64,000 bases of DNA from Pempheris klunzingeri (GCF_042242105.1 NC_092013.1:3219987-3283986); one strand, 5' to 3'; positions 33,038 through 47,110 are shown, counted from the stretch's first letter. Program-made: numbers and translations. The notes: generated from the letters alone by a model not told the origin.

Positions 33038-35027
33038 ATGCCTCGGTCTTTCTTGGTCAAAAAGTACTTCGCTAAACAAAAGCCAAACTACAGTGAACTG
33101 GAATATCAAAATGGTGAGTTGAGAGGATTTATTTTTTTATTATTTCCTGTATGAATTAGGAAAAGTTTCCTTCTGTAAGTGCGCAAACTAAACAGAAACC
33201 ACCTGTTTTCTTTAAGTGTAGTTGCGACGTTTTAGTGAAATCTACATTTCAATCCAGACCAGACAGTTTCGTTCTTTTAGTGCCTGGTTCAACCACAATC
33301 TCGGCTACTCCCCGTTCAAGTCGGGGCCCGTTAGATGCACTTTCCCCCCTTTCTGCAGCCAGACAGAGCTCCATTCATGTTACAAGCCCTTGTGAATACG
33401 TGGGAGGAAACGGCCCATGAAGCCTTCCCGTGGCTCCAACTTTATGCTCAGTAAATGCTGAGAAAAACAAGACTTTATGACTAGAATCAACACAGACAGG
33501 AGAGAGGGATAGTTTTTAAAGGCTCATTTCAAATGGTGGATCTGTGTGTGTGTGTGTGTGTGTGTGTTTAATTCAATTAAATCTCATTGCTTTGCTGTCT
33601 TGACACTGGCTGTGTGTTTGAACCATCCTCTCACTTCTGTCTCAGACGCCTCACTGGAGAGGTATCCTCTTGCTGAGCTCTCATCAGGGGACCACACCTC
33701 CGCTGCTACCTGCTTCACAACAGGTCTGGTGTGGGACCTGAGTGTCCTGCCCGCCCTCTACCTGCCCACCTCCCAAACAGAGCCCTCAGCCGCCCCGGGA
33801 CCCCTGGACCTCAGCTCCCCGTCCAGCCTCAGCAGCAGTGCCAGCAGCTGTGGAGAGGACGACGAAGGACGCACCTCAGACCCCCCCAGCCCCGAACCCG
33901 TACACACATATGCCCCTCGCCAGCGGATGAAATGCACCGGCGTTATGCCTCACATCAGTGCCCCGGAGGAGGAGGAGGAGAGAGAGGCCCCCGTCACAGC
34001 AGCCAGGCCGGCCTTCCTCTGCAAACACTGCCCCAAAGAGTACACCAGCCTCGGGGCTCTGAAGATGCACATCCGCTCACACACCCTGCCATGTGTGTGT
34101 ACCACCTGTGGAAAGGCTTTCTCCAGGCCGTGGCTGCTGCGCGGTCACATCCGCACACACACAGGTAAGATCCCACATCCAGAGATGCCCTACAGCATCA
34201 CACACACGCCCTCATCCGTCTGCTAAACTTCCACTTTATTGTTGAGTCAAGAACTCGGCGTGCACATTTCTGGGAAACTATGAAGTGTAGTTGCTGTCAT
34301 TGTGAGTCAGCGGGTCATTCCTTCATCATCTGTGCTGTGAAGTGATGGAGCAGGATATCCATGACAATCAGTCTGATGAGCTCAACACCTGACCAGCAGA
34401 CATTATCACACAGGGAAGCCCTCTGTGGACCCTGCACTCATTGATCTCTCATTGTGTTTAATGCCCCGGTAACAATGACTCGTCAGCTAATTATCTTAGC
34501 ACGGCTGCTGGGGAAGACAGCAGATTGGGGACAAAAGGTTTAAAGAATGCCTGAAGGCCCTCTGCTATCACTAAGCACTTAGTACCTGCAGCAACTTGTT
34601 AGCGTGCTAATCTCATTTGGCTCTGATTGAATCATGCTAATTCAGTCAGGCTCTGACCCCACCAGCCTGCCATGTGCTTCTTCTTTATCTCCAAAGTGTG
34701 TGTGCGTGTTGTGTGCTTTAGTGTGTGAGGTGTTGATGGAAGGCTCTTGTGAACTCCTGATTGTTGTCACTGGACTGTCGTTACAGCCACATCTAAAAGG
34801 GTTCGGTCATGTGACACGTGTTTCCTCCCTCTCTCTGTGCAGGTGAGCGCCCTTTTTCCTGCCCCCACTGCAACCGGGCCTTCGCCGACCGCTCAAACCT
34901 GCGGGCTCATCTGCAGACCCACGCCGAGGTGAAGAAGTACCAGTGTGGTATCTGCTCTCGCACCTTCAGCCGCATGTCGCTGCTGCAGAAACACAGCTCC
35001 TCGGGGTGCTGCTCCACCGCGGTGTGA
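33038..35027 (+). CDS. snai1: Snail family zinc-finger transcriptional repressor, four fingers
   Basis: Nuclear repressor of E-cadherin-type genes in mesoderm and neural crest. Exons 33038-33113, 33646-34164 and 34843-35027 sum to 780 nt, so 259 aa (human SNAI1 264). The N-terminal SNAG motif [11 protein letters not shown] recruits LSD1/HDAC co-repressors. GPLDLSS holds a PxDLS CtBP-binding motif. A Ser/Pro/acidic stretch ([16 protein letters not shown]) sits where the GSK3/beta-TrCP degron lies in family members. Four C2H2 fingers begin FLCKHC, CVCTTC, FSCPHC and YQCGIC; the last has a C-terminal Cys (C2HC). Four rather than five fingers separates it from snai2 and snai3. Paralogue snai1a or snai1b cannot be decided. 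The exon 2/3 junction splits the HTG|ER linker. A GT tract (about 33543-33566) lies in intron 1. Confidence 0.93.
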
Positions 35028-35532
35028 GGCGCCACAGAGACGGACACAGGGTACCCGCTCAGAGCTCAGGGCAGTGGAGGCCTCGTGGCCACGGAGAGGG
35101 CGTCCACACAAGCCCGGCTGGCCTGCTGACGACCTGTAAGGCCACAAAGAGCATGAAATGGCCTGCTTTGAGAAACCTGGAGGGAATCGAGCCTCATTAT
35201 TGGATCTGACTTTACAAGCCTTTTTAGCTTTTCTGCTCTGTGAAAAAAAAAAAAAAGAAAAACATCTGAGGAGCAGATTTCTTCTTCCAATCTAGACTGA
35301 GGTCTTGAGGCTGGACCAAATCTGAACAGAGCAATGCCGACACTCACTTGATATCAGCCCCTTTGTTGAGATTGTGCCCATTCCAAAGACCAAATATGTA
35401 GTGAACTCGTTGGGGTAAGAGGTGTTCTTTCCTGTCTCTGTCCTGGTGCCGGCCAGCTCAGGATCATGGCTGAGACACAGCTGCTGAGAGGTAGGGGTGC
35501 GTGGGTGGAATAAATCTCTCAGCGTGCCTCAC

Positions 35533-35533
<1 letters not shown>

Positions 35534-35569
<36 letters not shown>
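35534..35569. repeat. CA microsatellite in snai1 3' UTR region
   Basis: Uninterrupted ca repeat between the snai1 stop codon and its poly(A) signal. Confidence 0.92.
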
Positions 35570-36349
35570 CAAAAGCAAATGCACACACAGCTGTCCCTGG
35601 TACTGTGGTGTAGATAGACGAGGTGCTAACAGGTGCTACAGCCGTGACCTTCACTGCTCGATAGCAGGTGACTTCCACTGCCCTTGGTTTGCTTAAGAAA
35701 AAAGAAAAAGCGGAAGCACGTCATCCCAAAAGAATGGCATCAGTTAGTTTTGTTGCACCAGTGGGGATCATCTTAAGCCTCTATTTTGACTACATCCAAA
35801 CCTCCTCTTTAATCCGATGATTTTTCAGAGATATGAAAAGACGTTCTGTCCGCTTCACTTCACTTCACTTTGCGGCACCGCTGCAGCGTGGATGACAATG
35901 CGAGCCATGCACTCAAGGTTACCACAGTGTTAATAATAACAGCCAAAGCCATATTTTGTAACTTAAATGAATTCGTGCCTTGAAATTGTATTACTCTTGA
36001 AACCAAAGATGTGCCTTTTTTTTTTTTTTTTTTTTTTACCTCAGTAAGTATTTGTGGAGTTAAAATGAGCATTGATTGCAGTATTAGTAGAAATTAGCGC
36101 CAAACTGTTTCAAATGCAAGAAGGCTGGGACCAAAGATTTGTAAGGTTTACGCTATGGAGACACGGTTGTCTAACGTGTGATCAGAACCCTGTAAATGGA
36201 CAGTATAAAGACGAGTTTTTAACTTTCCTAAACATTTTATGGCAGTGTTTTATAGTGCAATGTGCAAATGACGTGTTCTTTCAATTTTGTACCAATGCTT
36301 GTGTGTTCTCTTGTATTTCTTGTATGATGTAACTGAGAAATTTTCATTC

Positions 36350-36355
36350 AATAAA
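36350..36355 (+). terminator. snai1: Poly(A) signal of snai1
   Basis: AATAAA 1.3 kb after the snai1 stop codon, at the end of an AU-rich 3' region (35028 to about 36375) that contains a CA tract and a poly-T run. No better hexamer lies earlier. Confidence 0.65.
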
Positions 36356-36375
36356 GTAATTTATGTTTATTAAAA

Positions 36376-38018
36376 CTTCCTCTGTTACCTGCATTGGCAT
36401 AAAAAGAACCCCCTCCCACACACCTGTGCAGTTTTATCTCCACGTGGAAATGGGTGCAGTCGATTCGTTGGCCTGTTTGATCATTAACTGGGACATTTCT
36501 GCATCTTGACATTAGACGCACGCGAGCGCGAACTGGCCATTTGTGCTGGAGCTGGATTGCAGATGCGCAGGTGAGCACACTGTGATGGACAGGAACAACC
36601 GATTGCACCTGCTTCCAGTTCCCACCTGCCAGCTACCTCTCTCGCTGTGGCTGTGCAAACACTGCTGGATGTGTGAACGCGAGGGCGTGTCTGCCCGAAC
36701 AGCTAAAAGAGAACTCGAGTGACGGTCGACTTCTGTTTTCACTCAATCCCAACGTTTAACATGAATTCATACGTGCTCTGTAATCCTGAAATAATCTTTA
36801 AGGTGAAACTCTAGTCAGCTAAACCGTGATTGCAGTGCGTGGGTATTTATTTCCTCCTCGGGGAGAGGATAACATTCCCCTCTTCCCCAGCCTAGACGGT
36901 GAGTCAGAGCCTGCCCAGACTGGAGCTTTAGCTTCCCATGGCTCCTCTGCTCGCAGTCAGTAAGTCAGGCCGCTAGTCAGTCAGTCAGTCAGTCAGTCAG
37001 CTAGCTGGTGTGCGTGGGCTGAGGCCCGGACGGGGCCAGCACAGAGTGAGGTAAGCTGTTCCACGACACAGAAATAAGGATATTTCCTTCTGAGTCAGGG
37101 AAATGTGCTCACAGCTACCAGCCAGGACCAGGACCACTGCAGCATGGAGCAGTGAGTCACCTCACACACGCAGGACTTCAAACTAAACTGCTTATACAGA
37201 CTCTCAAACATCTGTGTCTGAACACCAACAAGGTCCAATGTGGAACTGATGAGCGAGTCCTTGATTGTGGCACCTTTGGCCAGTACTCTCTCACGTCTTT
37301 TACCCAGGATGCTCTTGGATAAAAGGGCTGTTAAACTCTCAGCTGTTGGAGGTTAGCTCGGGACTATTTTGATGATGTCAGCTGGTGTGTCCCGAGGTGA
37401 GGGTGTTAGCAAAGACAATTGAAACAAGTCCCTCATTGGAGTTTTTCGCTTTATTCTTGACTGTGCTTGCTGTGTGACTTTTTTCTGCAGATTTTCATCT
37501 GCATATTCGCTCTCATCGCCTCATTTTTGTGGGCCACATAAATGAGACGCTGCATCTGCAGAACAGGAAAAGAGTTTTTTAATCCCTTTTAGTTTCTTTT
37601 TATTCTACAGATGAACATGTCAGCACATCTCGGCTTTTTCTTTCTTTCTGGTCTTATGAGCGCAGCGGCACGGCCTCATTTGGCCGCTGTAACCCCATTT
37701 ATTTCAAATCTTTGCTGCATCACAACTTACTGTACTTATTTCTACCTTTTTATAGAGAAATGAAAACACAACATGCTCGCCTTCTTGTTCCTTGGGGAGA
37801 GTGGAAGGCCTGGATCTGAAATCTGAGAGCGTTTTCCTGCTGTGTGCTTTACAGTGCCAGAGCACTCACTGTAATTTACCAAAAGTGGCTGCTATTTATG
37901 CCATAAAGCATGTGTTTAACATTCCTGAACCCCACTGTGTTTGTGTATTCCTCGCTCTCTCACTCGCCTGCTCTCTCCCACTCACTCTCTTCCCTGCCTC
38001 TTCGGCTGTGTTTCTATT

Positions 38019-38063
<45 letters not shown>

Positions 38064-39400
38064 CGAGTGGAAACGGTCCCTACAGAGCAGCAGCCCTTTC
38101 CCTCTTCACAGAAGGATCATCTCTCCCCCTCTGAGACAAGGCCGACAGGAAGTGGGAGTTTACATTGGCCTGCTTTACCCAAAAAAGCTGCCTGGGTCGA
38201 GGAGCTGCAGAGCTCAAGTGCTGTTTCTGCTGCCGCCGCCGTCGCTGCTGCTTCGCTTTGCCGCTACCAGCTCTGTGTCCCACCATCCCCCCTCCTCCAT
38301 CAGCTGTCCCACCCATGGCTGCTCTCTTCAGCCAAGTTTTGGGGAGGTGGAGTTGGGTGGCCAGGAACTTTAGAGTGGCCTTCGGTGCAGCAGCAGCAGT
38401 TGGGGCTCATGGCCTGGGAGACAGGAAGGAGCTGTCAGCATCTCATAAACAGGACTCATCCTGCACTCATGACACACAAGACCCGGAGGGAACTCTCCCA
38501 GGAAAAGCCTTCAGACACCCACTTAAACTCCAGACTGCGGTTCAGTCTGATGCTCGTCAATGACGTGCACGAGATGAACCGTAACACGGGCACTGAACTA
38601 AGCGTGGACCACCTTTCGCACTTGTGACTATCACCTGAGAGTCAGTATTCATCTCACTGGCACGTTACAGTCACTTGATAGTAAGCTGATTATCAGCGGT
38701 CGACAATCCAGATAAAGTGTGACCGTATCGTCGTGGGAATTGAGATGTCTAAAGTATAACCTCACCAGTGGGCAGCCGCCTGAAACAGAGCCACCCTCGC
38801 GCTTAATGCTTAAGAATAGTATTTGATAGCACCAAAGCTAACATCCTATCCTCAGCTGTACTCCCAGAGCACCTCTCACCTCATGTATTACTTCCTTGGC
38901 CTCCTCGACCAAGATTAGCACCTCTCAGTGTCTGTCGCCTTGCTCCAGAGCACTTCATTACTCTCTAATGTTTTGGCGTTAATAACTTTCCCTGCCTGCA
39001 AGTTCTGGTGGGCGTTGGTGTCCCTGAAAGATCTTCTGCACTGTTGTCTCACTCTCAGCACAGTCACTGATGTAAATGTCAGAGTGCAGAGCTGAAACCT
39101 CTCTGCTGAGCTGCAAACAGGCCAGAGACACAACCGCTGCATCTGGTAAATAAGAAGGCCAACAGCGGTAACACCACAAGTATGCTTAATGATGGATTTG
39201 ATCAGGCTGTGGAGTTGCCCCAAGGCTGGATTGGAGAAGTGGTCGGGCGGGTGAGGGGATGGGGGTAGGGGGTGCATATTAAAGAGTAATGAATCACACA
39301 CTCAGTCACAGGGTCGCCAGCTATGAATGTGTTCTCTGTTGGTTTTCCTGGAGCCTGGAGTTTACTAACTGATGACGCAGGCTGGGCTTGATCAGAGACA
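36376..39400. other. Intergenic downstream of snai1, part 1
   Basis: No gene recognised. It contains an (agtc)n run near 36974-37000 and a GT tract at 38021-38061. Plus-strand open frames of about 190 codons (37792-38373 and 38067-38627) overlap each other in different frames, are compositionally biased across the GT tract, and match no family. Candidate regulatory DNA. Confidence 0.45.
38021..38061. repeat. GT microsatellite
   Basis: Uninterrupted tg repeat in the snai1-myh7b spacer. Confidence 0.95.
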
Positions 39401-40195
39401 TGTGTTGCTGCGGACTCCATGCCAGTGAGAAGCATAGCGAGAGAGAGAGAGAGAGGGGGGGAGAGAGAGAGGAGAGAAGGGGGAGAGGTAGAAGGATGGA
39501 TGGCGCCTGAGCTCTCTGCTTTTCCTCTGCGTGTCCTTCTGGGCATTGCCTCACACTGGGGGTGGTGGGACTGGAGGGAGGAGAAGGGAGGTGGGGGAGA
39601 AAATGAACCCGACCTCTACCCTGGGACAGGAAACGACAGATTCTTACAGACCGTCCTGACCCAGCTTTCTTAACTACCATTACTCTTGAATTCTTGTGTG
39701 GCATCTCGGCGAGTAGAGGAGCGGCTCGTCTGAGGGACGACAGCAAACACAACAGAGTCACGACACGGCCACGTTAGCAGCTCTGTAGCGGCGGCATACG
39801 TGATCTGTGAGGCAGTCGTACAGGGTGTGTGTGGTGGGGGGGGGATCAGGTTAAACTGTTGCCATGAATGATCCACACCACAACCTGGAAATAAAGAGGA
39901 GGCTAAAACAATCAGCCTCTCTCTCTCCCCCCTTTCTCCCTTTCTCTCATGTGTCTCTCTGCCTTGGTTTCCCCTCTAAGTGCCCATTTGAAGCAAAGGC
40001 ATTCGGTTTCTCCTTATAACAGCAGGTGTTACGTCTCTCCCCCCCCCCCCCCCCCAACATCAAACATCCTGGTTAAAACGTACCTTTCTGTTTTTAAGAT
40101 TTGTTTTCTGATGCTCTGTTCAACTTAAATGTTTGATCAGGTTTGTCTTGTTTTTTCTGATGTGGTTTTTGAGTGGCATGTGGATCAGGGGCTCG

Positions 40196-40227
40196 CTCCT
40201 CCTCCTCCTCCTCCTCCTCCTCCTCCT
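40196..40227. repeat. CCT trinucleotide microsatellite
   Basis: Uninterrupted cct units in the spacer between snai1 and myh7b. Confidence 0.95.
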
Positions 40228-42666
40228 GCAGTATCTGGATGTGACCGAGGACGCTTCTCCTCATGACAGAGCGCGTCTGTGTCATACTGGCTATATAAAG
40301 TTAGCTGGGCTGTTGTGACCCTTAATAGCCGGAGGAAGACTTTCATGTTATCTAATTGGCTTTTCTTTTCCTTTAAGCACTGGTGTCATTCCTGTTTTCT
40401 CTCTCTCATCCTGAAAACCCTGTCCCTCAGCATGAGCCTAGCCCAAAACTAATTATAACCCTTAACCTTAAAAACAGCCCTTTGAATTTGTGACGACCCA
40501 TCAAGATGTCTTCACTTTCCATAAATGTCCTCACTCTATTGGTTAAATACTCGTTCCTGCTCTCTCGCTACGTAGCAAGTGCAAGAAAACACACACAAAC
40601 ACAGTGGTGGTGATCAGATGAGCACAGTAATCTTGGTGCTGTATAATAAATTTGCAGCAGTTATTTTCAGACACTCATTTCATCAACTGTTATCATTTGC
40701 ATCTCAGTGACCTCAGTGGTGGTGGTGTGGTGCACGGCAACATGCTGATGTTTAGCAGCTATAATGTTTACTATAATGTTCACCAGTTTAACTTAGCAAC
40801 TTAACATTTTCTAATTTCCCCAAGATGCAGCTCAGACGAGGCTGATGGGAATGTCATCACTCGTGCAGGTGTTTGAACTCCTGCTGGACAATATTAGATG
40901 AAAAGTCAAGGGAACAGTTGAGCCTATAGGGGACACGGATGTTCCAGACTTTTCATGGTAATTCATCCAAAAGCCTCGTAGACATTAAAACTAAAAAGCA
41001 CACGCGTCAACCTCATGACCAAAGTCATTGAATGTTTGTACAAAACTTGGAACAGAGGAAGTCGCTTGCACACGTTGGGCTGACTCCTCTTCACCTGACA
41101 GTGGATGAAATAACACCTGTTTTCCACAGAGGAATGCACCTGAGCATATTTTCCCAGACAAGGTGCAAAGGGACGTTGAGCTGTCGCTCGAGGCCTTGAC
41201 GAAGCATTATGAAAGTGTTAATGTCGATCTGTACCCACCTGTCAGGACGTGTCATGGCGCAACAGTGTGTGACAGTGCTGGGAAACACACTCCCCGCTTG
41301 TTTCTTACTTTTCATGGTTTTGATTTGTTGAAACTTAGAAAGCCGAACATGAAAGGGAGAAGCACCTACTTGGGCAAGCCGGATCATGTCATGACCAAAC
41401 GTGTCGCTTGCTATCGGCTTGCTAATTGAGTCATGATGACATCTTTACCGTGCAATTTCCCATGAAGAGCCTCGCAAGTATAGAGAGGCTGAAAGCCAGG
41501 CTGGCAGGTTTGGAGCAGGAACAGAAGTTTGGTTCGTCACCACTGGAGGCAGAGGTGTCGAGTGCTTCCCATTTGTTCCCATGCAGATCAAAGACACCGA
41601 CACCAACAATCTGCTTTGCGTAACATACAGCCTCAGACACACACAGAGCACACATGACAGCTGCCATATTGCTTTTAATCACCACACATGCTGTCACAGT
41701 ATCTCCGACATCTCCACATACAAGTGCACAGACGTAGGTGAGCACACAGGCGTACACACTGAGGAGTGCTCCTCTGTGTGGGAGGCCTACGCAGCAGCTG
41801 GTTATGATGGAAAACACCCGGCACTCCCACTGACGCCCCACAGGCCGTCCCTGTCGTTGTGACGCACCGGGGGCTGCTGAGGCTCCAGATCTGGAGGAGA
41901 GCGATCTATTCATCAGCGGTCCGGCTTTCAAACAAGTCCAACTAAACAGAGAACCAGTTGATTCTGCACAGTTGGTTCCCAAACAATAGACATACACACA
42001 CAGGCGAGTAAGGAAGCAGTCCCTCAATCCCAAATCTATGCACGCACACAGACACATGCACACAGTCCTGCACATGCTGAAGCCATTACCCTGTTGCTTG
42101 TTAAGTCATTACTCTATAGCTTGTTATTTTCTCAAGCAAGAGAAAGCAATCTATCCGCAAAGGAGTGCTGAGAGATTTGCCACCCGACTGAGCCTTGGGA
42201 TATGGGAAGTTACCCTGAAATTTGAGGAATGTGGTGAGGTCTGAAACCTAAGGAATAAGAGGAAAAAAAAAAAAAAAATCATCTTCTGGAACAGCGAGGC
42301 TTCTTTCCCATAGTCTCCAGGTCGTAGCTGCAGCCAAGACTGTACGAGATGTCCACGGGGAGGGAGTATTATAGACATTACTGATGACAGTGCAGAAAAG
42401 TTTCAGTCCACCAATGGGACATGGAGGAACTGACATAGTCTGAGAGCTTTGACATATTCACGGTGGATCTCAGACATCTGGTTTCCATTTCCCTCCCCTC
42501 CTAAGACAGTGAATGCTGGCAGCAGGGCTTTTCAATGAAATCGTCTCTTCGACTTCCTGTGCTATCAGTTTAGCATAAGTGTGTGCACCACAAATGGTAA
42601 TGCAAGCGATGCTCAGCACACAGGCAGTTATTAAAGTGAACTGCACTGCTTTGCTGCAGGTTTTTT

Positions 42667-42667
42667 T

Positions 42668-42702
<35 letters not shown>
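42667..42702. repeat. TTTC tetranucleotide microsatellite
   Basis: Eight to nine tandem tttc units preceded by a T run. Confidence 0.95.
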
Positions 42703-42704
<2 letters not shown>

Positions 42705-43611
42705 AAGCTCCCCACCCCCAAGCCTTGACGCCACCCTCATGGTTTATTAGCAGGAACACCCCATGAGCAGCCATTTTCACAGCATCCTCTCCACTCTGCT
42801 CCACTGCTAGAAAAACCTGTGAGCAAGCACACTCTCACCATACTGCTAATGAGTGACACATGCCCCCCAGCTCCGCCGCTGACACCTAAGATCAAAGCCC
42901 TGGAAGAGAAGGGGACTGGTTTAGACATTAAACCCGGGCCCCCTCGTCCCAATCCGCCTCCTCTTTGACACCCACGCGATATGTCTGAGGGCGGCCAAAT
43001 GGTGACACACCTGTCCTTTTCCACATTCAACACGAGCAGCAGCTCACAGGACCAATGCCGGGGCAAAGTGTAATGCGTATTCCAGCTGTGCTTGATAAGA
43101 GATCAGCTAACGCCATCCAGATATGTTGCATGTCAGCGCGAGAGACATGAGTGAGAGACACAGTCTAAACTATTCATCTGCGCTTAAAGCCTGTAGGTGG
43201 ACAGATTAAAGGAGGAAATGGAATTATGGAAAACTGATTGCAAAAGTCTGGATCAACACTGAATCTCTCGCCCCGTGATCCCTGCAGTCCTTTTCATTAA
43301 AATCGATTGCTTCACCCATCTCCAGCTGAAATACTGTCCGAGCAGTTTCCATACAGCTGAAGGGCGTCGAGAATAGAGCGAGAGGGAAGGAGGGAGGGGA
43401 GCGGAGGGGGGCTAGCTAGGGCAAAGGCAGGAAATCCCAGTGCAGCATGAACTATTTTCCTCCATAGCTCCACCAGAACAGCTCTTTGTACCAGTCCCCC
43501 ACCCCCCTCTATCAGGCCTGTCTCTGACAACCCTCCACTGCTGTTCCACAATTCGACCGCACCACTACCACCACCGCCACCGCCGTGATAAAAACAATCC
43601 AAACCTCTGTC

Positions 43612-43642
43612 ACACACACACGCACACACACACACACATACA
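43612..43642. repeat. CA microsatellite, interrupted
   Basis: CA run interrupted once by cg. Confidence 0.85.
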
Positions 43643-44675
43643 TGTACGCAGTTCACTTGTGGGCCGTTACTCAGCAGCGCCGGGGCTGTGGGGTTGGGAT
43701 CAAAAGCTTGGGGTTCCCCTCAATCTCAGTCCAAAGTCCCACTGTGGTTAGACCATAGACAGAGAGGCACCTTATTTTACACAGAACCCCCAAATGCCAA
43801 AAACATTCGAGCACACACAAAGAGAAGCACACACATGTGCGCTGCGAAGGCCTCACAAATGCAACACAGGGGTAAAATGATCTGTGGCGAATTCGGGCCC
43901 TTTTCTCGTCTCGTCCGTCTCCTCAAACATTCCTTGGCAAATAACCCTCAATCCTCTCACTGTATCACTTGATCACTGAGGACGCACATGCTCTTCATGT
44001 GACTCCAATGAAGAGATGGCTCTGCAGAGGCGTATCGCAACAAAACTCAGTTCTGTCCGGGGCTCTCATTTCGCAGTGACACACATTCCGCTTCATTAGG
44101 ACTGAACTCTTAGAGGAATGACAGAAATTCAGGTCAGCGACGCTCGTGAAAGAGCAGGGAAAACAAATATCAGCGTTTGACTCCCTGCCACAGCATAATG
44201 CCGGGTGAATGTGTGTTTCCATATTGCAACATCGAATCCAGACACAGCGCTGATTTGTTGCAGAGCAGGAACCGGGCCGTGATTGACTTGGATTTATTTT
44301 ATGCACCAGTGAGACCCCATGCAAAGACTGAGAGGCCTCCAAAAAAGCCCACAGCCAGGCCACTTTTTTTTTTTCTCTCTCCCGCCCCCCTTCTCCCTGA
44401 AACAAACTCAAGACTGTAGAGGAGGCAAGTGTGAGTGCAGTGGGTGGGAGTAGGCAAGGCACCTTGCAACAGCTGGTCTGAATTATCCGTGGGGTCGGCT
44501 CGGGAGGTGGAGGGGAGGCGAGGAGACTCCTGGCGCCAGGATCGGGCCAGCAGGTCAGGGAGGATGACGATTACCAAAATACTAGCAGGCAGCCATTGCC
44601 CTGCAGAGAGGGGGTGTTCCTGGCTCACAGCTCTCACAGCTACAGGATGGGCAGGCGAGTGGACGACCGTGGGGG

Positions 44676-44677
<2 letters not shown>

Positions 44678-44716
<39 letters not shown>
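44678..44716. repeat. GT microsatellite
   Basis: Uninterrupted tg repeat. Confidence 0.95.
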
Positions 44717-44717
<1 letters not shown>

Positions 44718-46984
44718 AAGTGAGAGAGAGGGACGCTCCTACTTCCTCTTCCTATGAGATAGCCCCTTCCTGTCATTGAGAAACACAGAGAAACACCTTG
44801 TTAATGACTGTGTGGTGGAATTAGCTTCATCCCATCCGTGAATAAAACCAGACAAGTTAACGAGGGTTGACACGACATCGAACACGGGCTTATAATCTAC
44901 CAGTAAACTAAAATTTTATTTAGTAAAAACTACGCTTTTTTTTCTCTGTTAGCCATAAAACCAGCTGCTTGCAAGGTGCAGTTCACTCACAAGGTTCCTT
45001 TTGTGCTTTCTCTCAGGCTGAACTGACCACATGTGAGCTGATTCCAATCTGTGGAGCCACAGGTCAGACACAGGAACACGGCTCCCCCTGCTGCTGAGGG
45101 TGTTCAGCACTGTGGACGATCAATATCTTCAAGGAGAGTGTGTTCAGAGTGTCTACTGTAATATTAATGGTCTTTATTGTGTGCACAGTGCACAGCTTTT
45201 CACTTTAAAGACACATATTTTGTACATATGTTTCATTTTATTCTGTTTTTTCATATTCTGTGTACTAAATATAATTCTATATTTCATGTTTATGTACTTC
45301 CTGTTTGTTTTTTGTTTTTTTACTTCTCTGATTATTGTATGACACATACAGACTAAAGCAAATCCCTATTTCTGATTTTTGGATCTGATTCTGACATTAA
45401 TTTACATCTAAAAAAATATTCAAACAATCAAACGTGTACATCACAACAAAGCAAACTACACGTGCACACGACATCTTCCTAAATAAACGATATTATAGAG
45501 AACTAGTGTTTTTATTTACCTGTTAGGTTTGTATTTTAACACAAGGATTATATTTAATACAATTTTAAGGATATCCAATTTATGCTAATGTATACTTCTA
45601 CACTTCTTTGCACTTTTTATACTCCACTACATTTATTTAACTGTTTGGTTTTTACATATAAAACACATAATCAGCATATCAAATATAAAATACAAACTGC
45701 AAAAATATTTTGGTTCATTTTGCTGGAAACACTTTTGAAATTTTACTCAAGTAGAATTTCAAATATTGCTGTATTGTTACTTTTAGTTCAGTAAAAGATT
45801 TGAGTACTTCATCTACTACTTCATAGACTTATCCATGCGACAACATTAACAGGTTTCAAAATAGTTTGTCACAGTTTAAAACTGAACACTGAAACTTTTG
45901 AGGCCATTTCATCACAGACTGTGGAGGCAAAACACTTCATTTCACCCAGATTTGCATCAACGTCCATTTCTATCACGTTTGATCTGACGCTGGAATGAAA
46001 ATAAGATGAAATGTGCAGAAAATCCTCCAGCAGGCTGATGGAAAGCGGTGCCACAGTAAAGTCAGGAAATAGCACCAAGAAGCGAGTTCACTGAAGTCAA
46101 TTAAACATTTTGGTCACCAGAAGATGAGTCAGTTAAGATAAAACAATGTTATTAAGGTTACCAGTTTATATTTTATAAATAAATACATTTCATTCAGATA
46201 TTTAACTTGTCAAAACTAATATAAAGGCAACACGGTAATGCCTGTATCCCAGAGAAGGGTGTGATTAATGCTCTGTGGCAGTAGAGGGTAGCATTGGGCA
46301 GGATCACTGTAGTTTCCACCAAAAGGCCAGATTATTTAATCCCGTTTTCCCACACAGTTGATGGACCTGTCACACGCCCTCAGAGGGAAATATCTGCCTC
46401 TTAACAAAAATCTGATTACAAATCCAGCGTTTCTCCTCCCTCTCCTCTGCTCCGGCATCGCTCTCAGGTACGAAGCCTCCCCCTGAGCCTCCGACCCCTG
46501 ATGTTCACACTATTCTTGCACTTCCAGTTAGGAGACGACAACACACTGCTGACACACTGTCGTACTGCCGTGTGAGAGAAGAGGAGGATTGAGACGCACA
46601 CAGTGCCAGCTGTCCAAGTGTCTGGCCTGCTGCCGGGAAGTAGCACTTCTCTGAATGCCAAGCTGATCCTTCTGTTACGTCTTGGAGAGCGAAGAAGGAG
46701 CTCAAGGCTTTCCCTCAGGACTCTCTTCACCTGCTCCTGCCCCTGATTCTTACTGCTCTACATCCTGGGGCCCCACATAGCTCCGACTAGCTGCTAAATG
46801 TTGGCAGGATCTCTCAGAGGCCCGGGGAGGAAGCTTTGGGTTGGGCTGATGTTCTCTGCTCGTGGAGCTACTGGGAAAAAAAAAAAACTAGAGCCAGGCG
46901 ACACATCTCTGACTTTACAGCTGTGAAAACGATACACAACATTTAGATTAGATTTCTTTCTCGATGGTTGAAGGCACAAAAGAG

Positions 46985-47110
46985 AAGTCCATGAGGAATG
47001 AGACGAGGAGAAAGCGAGGACACATGGCAACTGCTCTCGGCTGGATTTGAACCCAGAGTGCCTTCAGATATGTCAGCTGTTGGCGCCTTAAACCAGGATT
47101 CCCAAACATT
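46985..47110 (-). repeat. tRNA-derived SINE fragment
   Basis: On the minus strand the sequence runs tttaaggcgccaacagctga ... gggttcaaatccagccgaga ... ccatgtgtcctcg. This is an A-box-like part, a B box (GGTTCAAATCC) and the downstream CCAGCC...ATGTC-type body found in many teleost tRNA SINEs. It is truncated and without an obvious tail. Confidence 0.55.

Larger units (their letters stand above)
39401..46900. other. Intergenic snai1-myh7b spacer, part 2
   Basis: No gene recognised. Simple repeats include a GA-rich tract (39437-39475), a C run near 40041-40056, CCT (40196-40227), TTTC (42667-42702), CA (43612-43642) and GT (44678-44716). The AT-rich stretch 45090-45850 has only chance frames. 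A long minus-strand frame (41431-42075) is Cys/Val-rich and has no recognisable domain. Non-repetitive GC-balanced blocks, for example 42750-43060, are candidate conserved non-coding elements. Confidence 0.45.

Noticed and set aside
37792-38627. Overlapping plus-strand frames of about 190 codons
   Set aside because: They overlap in different frames, run through a GT microsatellite and show no known motif. Treated as chance frames.
41431-42075. Minus-strand open frame of 214 codons
   Set aside because: Cys/Val-rich composition follows from TGTG/CACA-rich DNA, with no domain, no splice context and no family resemblance.
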